A stretch of 37,655 nt of DNA, from IMG/VR virus record IMGVR_UViG_3300020462_000021, positions 1-37,655 of that record. One strand, written 5' to 3'. Position numbers and translations under genes: made by a program. Positions 37,126-37,655 of the stretch are shown here, one piece after another (position 1 is the first letter of the stretch; the number at the start of each line of letters is the position of its first letter). The notes under the pieces are model-generated. The model made no database searches and had not been told where the DNA came from. It saw only the letters and a program-made list of their open reading frames with translations. This DNA is from a virus.

Positions 37126-37245
37126 ATGCCAAAGGTAGGTAATAAGCACTATGCGTACACTGCAAAGGGTATGGCTAAGGCTAAAGCGGCAGCAAAGAAG
37201 AGTGGTAAGAAGGTGAGTTATGGGAAGCGCAAGAGGAGAACATAG
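37126..37245 (+). CDS. Small basic protein (39 aa), complete copy
   Basis: It starts MPKVGNKHYAYTAKGMAKAK and ends KRKRRT. AGGAGG is seven bases upstream. Ala/Lys-rich with a single aromatic patch; probably nucleic-acid binding. It matches the truncated frame at 1-100 except at the C-terminus. Followed after two bases by a second, more basic gene. Confidence 0.72.
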   Translation: MPKVGNKHYAYTAKGMAKAKAAAKKSGKKVSYGKRKRRT

Positions 37246-37247
37246 TT

Positions 37248-37535
37248 ATGCCACCTAGAGTTAAGGCTCGTAAACCAAGAGCATCGGTAAAAAGTCCGAA
37301 AGTAAGTTTGGCGGTGTATAAGGCTGCTGAGGGGATTGGTCCAAAGAGAAAGCCCACCACTCGTAGGAGTATAAAGTACAAATCTACCCCTACTACATCT
37401 GTAGCGAAGGGTCGTGGTACATCGACTGGACGTAAGAGTCGTAGTGTCCGTCCTCCTAGACCGTATTATTGGGAAACCAGTGACAAGGGTGGATTACCCC
37501 GTAAAAGCAGTGTAGGTGGTTCAAGGAGAAAATAA
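37248..37535 (+). CDS. Very basic Ser/Thr/Arg-rich protein (95 aa)
   Basis: About a third Lys and Arg, with many Ser, Thr and Pro (ARKPRASVKSPKVSLAVYKA, then KPTTRRSIKYKSTPTTSVAK) and an aromatic YYWETS near the C-terminus. It resembles protamine- or histone-tail-like proteins in composition only. Preceded by AGGAG; its stop overlaps the next ATG (TAATG). It is missing in the other copy of this region at the window start, so it may be a presence/absence gene in the phage population. Confidence 0.7.
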   Translation: MPPRVKARKPRASVKSPKVSLAVYKAAEGIGPKRKPTTRRSIKYKSTPTTSVAKGRGTSTGRKSRSVRPPRPYYWETSDKGGLPRKSSVGGSRRK

Positions 37536-37655
37536 TGGCTAATTGGATTAAGAAGGCTACGTCTAAGAACAAGGGTGCGTTTGGTCGACAGGCTAAGCGA
37601 GCTGGTATGAGTACAGGTGCATTCGCTAGGAAAGTTAAAAAGAGTCCCAAGAAGT
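37535..37655 (+). CDS. Second copy of the 62-residue basic protein, 3'-truncated
   Basis: Identical to bases 100-220 except at 37586 (C for A, codon change within the GRQ stretch at R/R synonymous position). It runs off the window end. AGGAGAA precedes the start, and the start overlaps the previous stop. It is either the redundant end of a circular assembly or a diverged repeat of the region. Confidence 0.75.
   Translation, partial: MANWIKKATSKNKGAFGRQAKRAGMSTGAFARKVKKSPKK

Larger units (their letters stand above)
37146..37655 (+). repeat. Terminal overlap with the window start, interrupted by a 290-bp insertion
   Basis: Bases 37146-37227 match 1-82 (one mismatch, 37221 versus 76) and 37535-37655 match 100-220 (one mismatch, 37586 versus 151). 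The offset changes by exactly 290 bp between the blocks. The extra sequence holds the 95-residue gene. Consistent with a circular or terminally redundant genome assembled from a mixed population. Confidence 0.85.

Overview
The window is a nearly complete genome of a tailed double-stranded DNA phage (class Caudoviricetes). It carries an ATPase/nuclease terminase, a portal-like protein, scaffold and major capsid genes, tail or fibre proteins, a lysis cassette and a compact replication module. There are no tRNA, rRNA, integrase, RNA polymerase or DNA polymerase genes. I see no tape-measure gene, tail-terminator gene or chaperone frameshift. Together with a 2208-residue virion-type protein between the portal and capsid genes, this suggests a short-tailed (podovirus-like) particle, but that is inference. 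The two ends overlap: bases 1-82 match 37146-37227 and bases 100-220 match 37535-37655, with one mismatch in each block. The sequence is therefore probably a circular or circularly permuted assembly. The overlap is not perfect, because the right-hand copy carries an extra 290 bp holding a small basic gene. The host cannot be named. The promoters look like host sigma-70 promoters. The r1t-like holin, M23 endolysin and a winged-helix protein of a type I associate with actinophages lean weakly towards a Gram-positive, perhaps actinobacterial, host.

Layout. From 1 to 12786 (+): small basic proteins, a candidate small terminase, TerL, portal, a 92-residue protein, a 660-residue coiled-coil protein and the 2208-residue protein. 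Many of these genes are joined by TAATG or ATGA overlaps. From 12788 to 13606: a leftward gene with its own terminator and promoter, divergent from the rightward scaffold/capsid promoter. From 13607 to 23940 (+): scaffold-like protein, major capsid protein, a candidate decoration protein, and fibre, neck or nozzle type proteins. From 23952 to 26484 (+): a basic protein, lytic transglycosylase, holin-like membrane protein, staphylococcal-nuclease-like nuclease, M23 peptidase, second holin-like protein and a 34-residue basic peptide, closed by a strong bidirectional terminator. From 26546 to 26758 (-): a lone small gene under a promoter that resembles the one at 13.4 kb. From 26911 to 32342 (+): early and replication genes (HTH protein, winged-helix-like protein, RepA/AAA_25-type ATPase, HNH endonuclease, resolvase-like nuclease). 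From 32357 to 36386 (-): a leftward early operon with several Cys-rich miniproteins, a DUF6011-type protein and an ArdC-like antirestriction protein. From 36387 to 37125: a 739-bp non-coding divergent region, densely structured, followed by small basic genes that lead back to the terminase.

How it fits together. The non-coding region at 36.4-37.1 kb fires both ways: leftward into the antirestriction operon and rightward into the packaging and virion operon. It contains several inverted repeats, some mutually exclusive, and a 16-mer one base away from the bacterial chromosomal parS consensus. A second candidate control or origin element, five GTCAYA repeats plus a C/G hairpin, lies directly behind the replicative ATPase gene. 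The most interesting targets are the parS-like site, the structured region around it, the 290-bp presence/absence cassette bounded by copies of a ribosome-binding sequence, and the repeated 24-bp promoter element at 13.46 and 26.80 kb.
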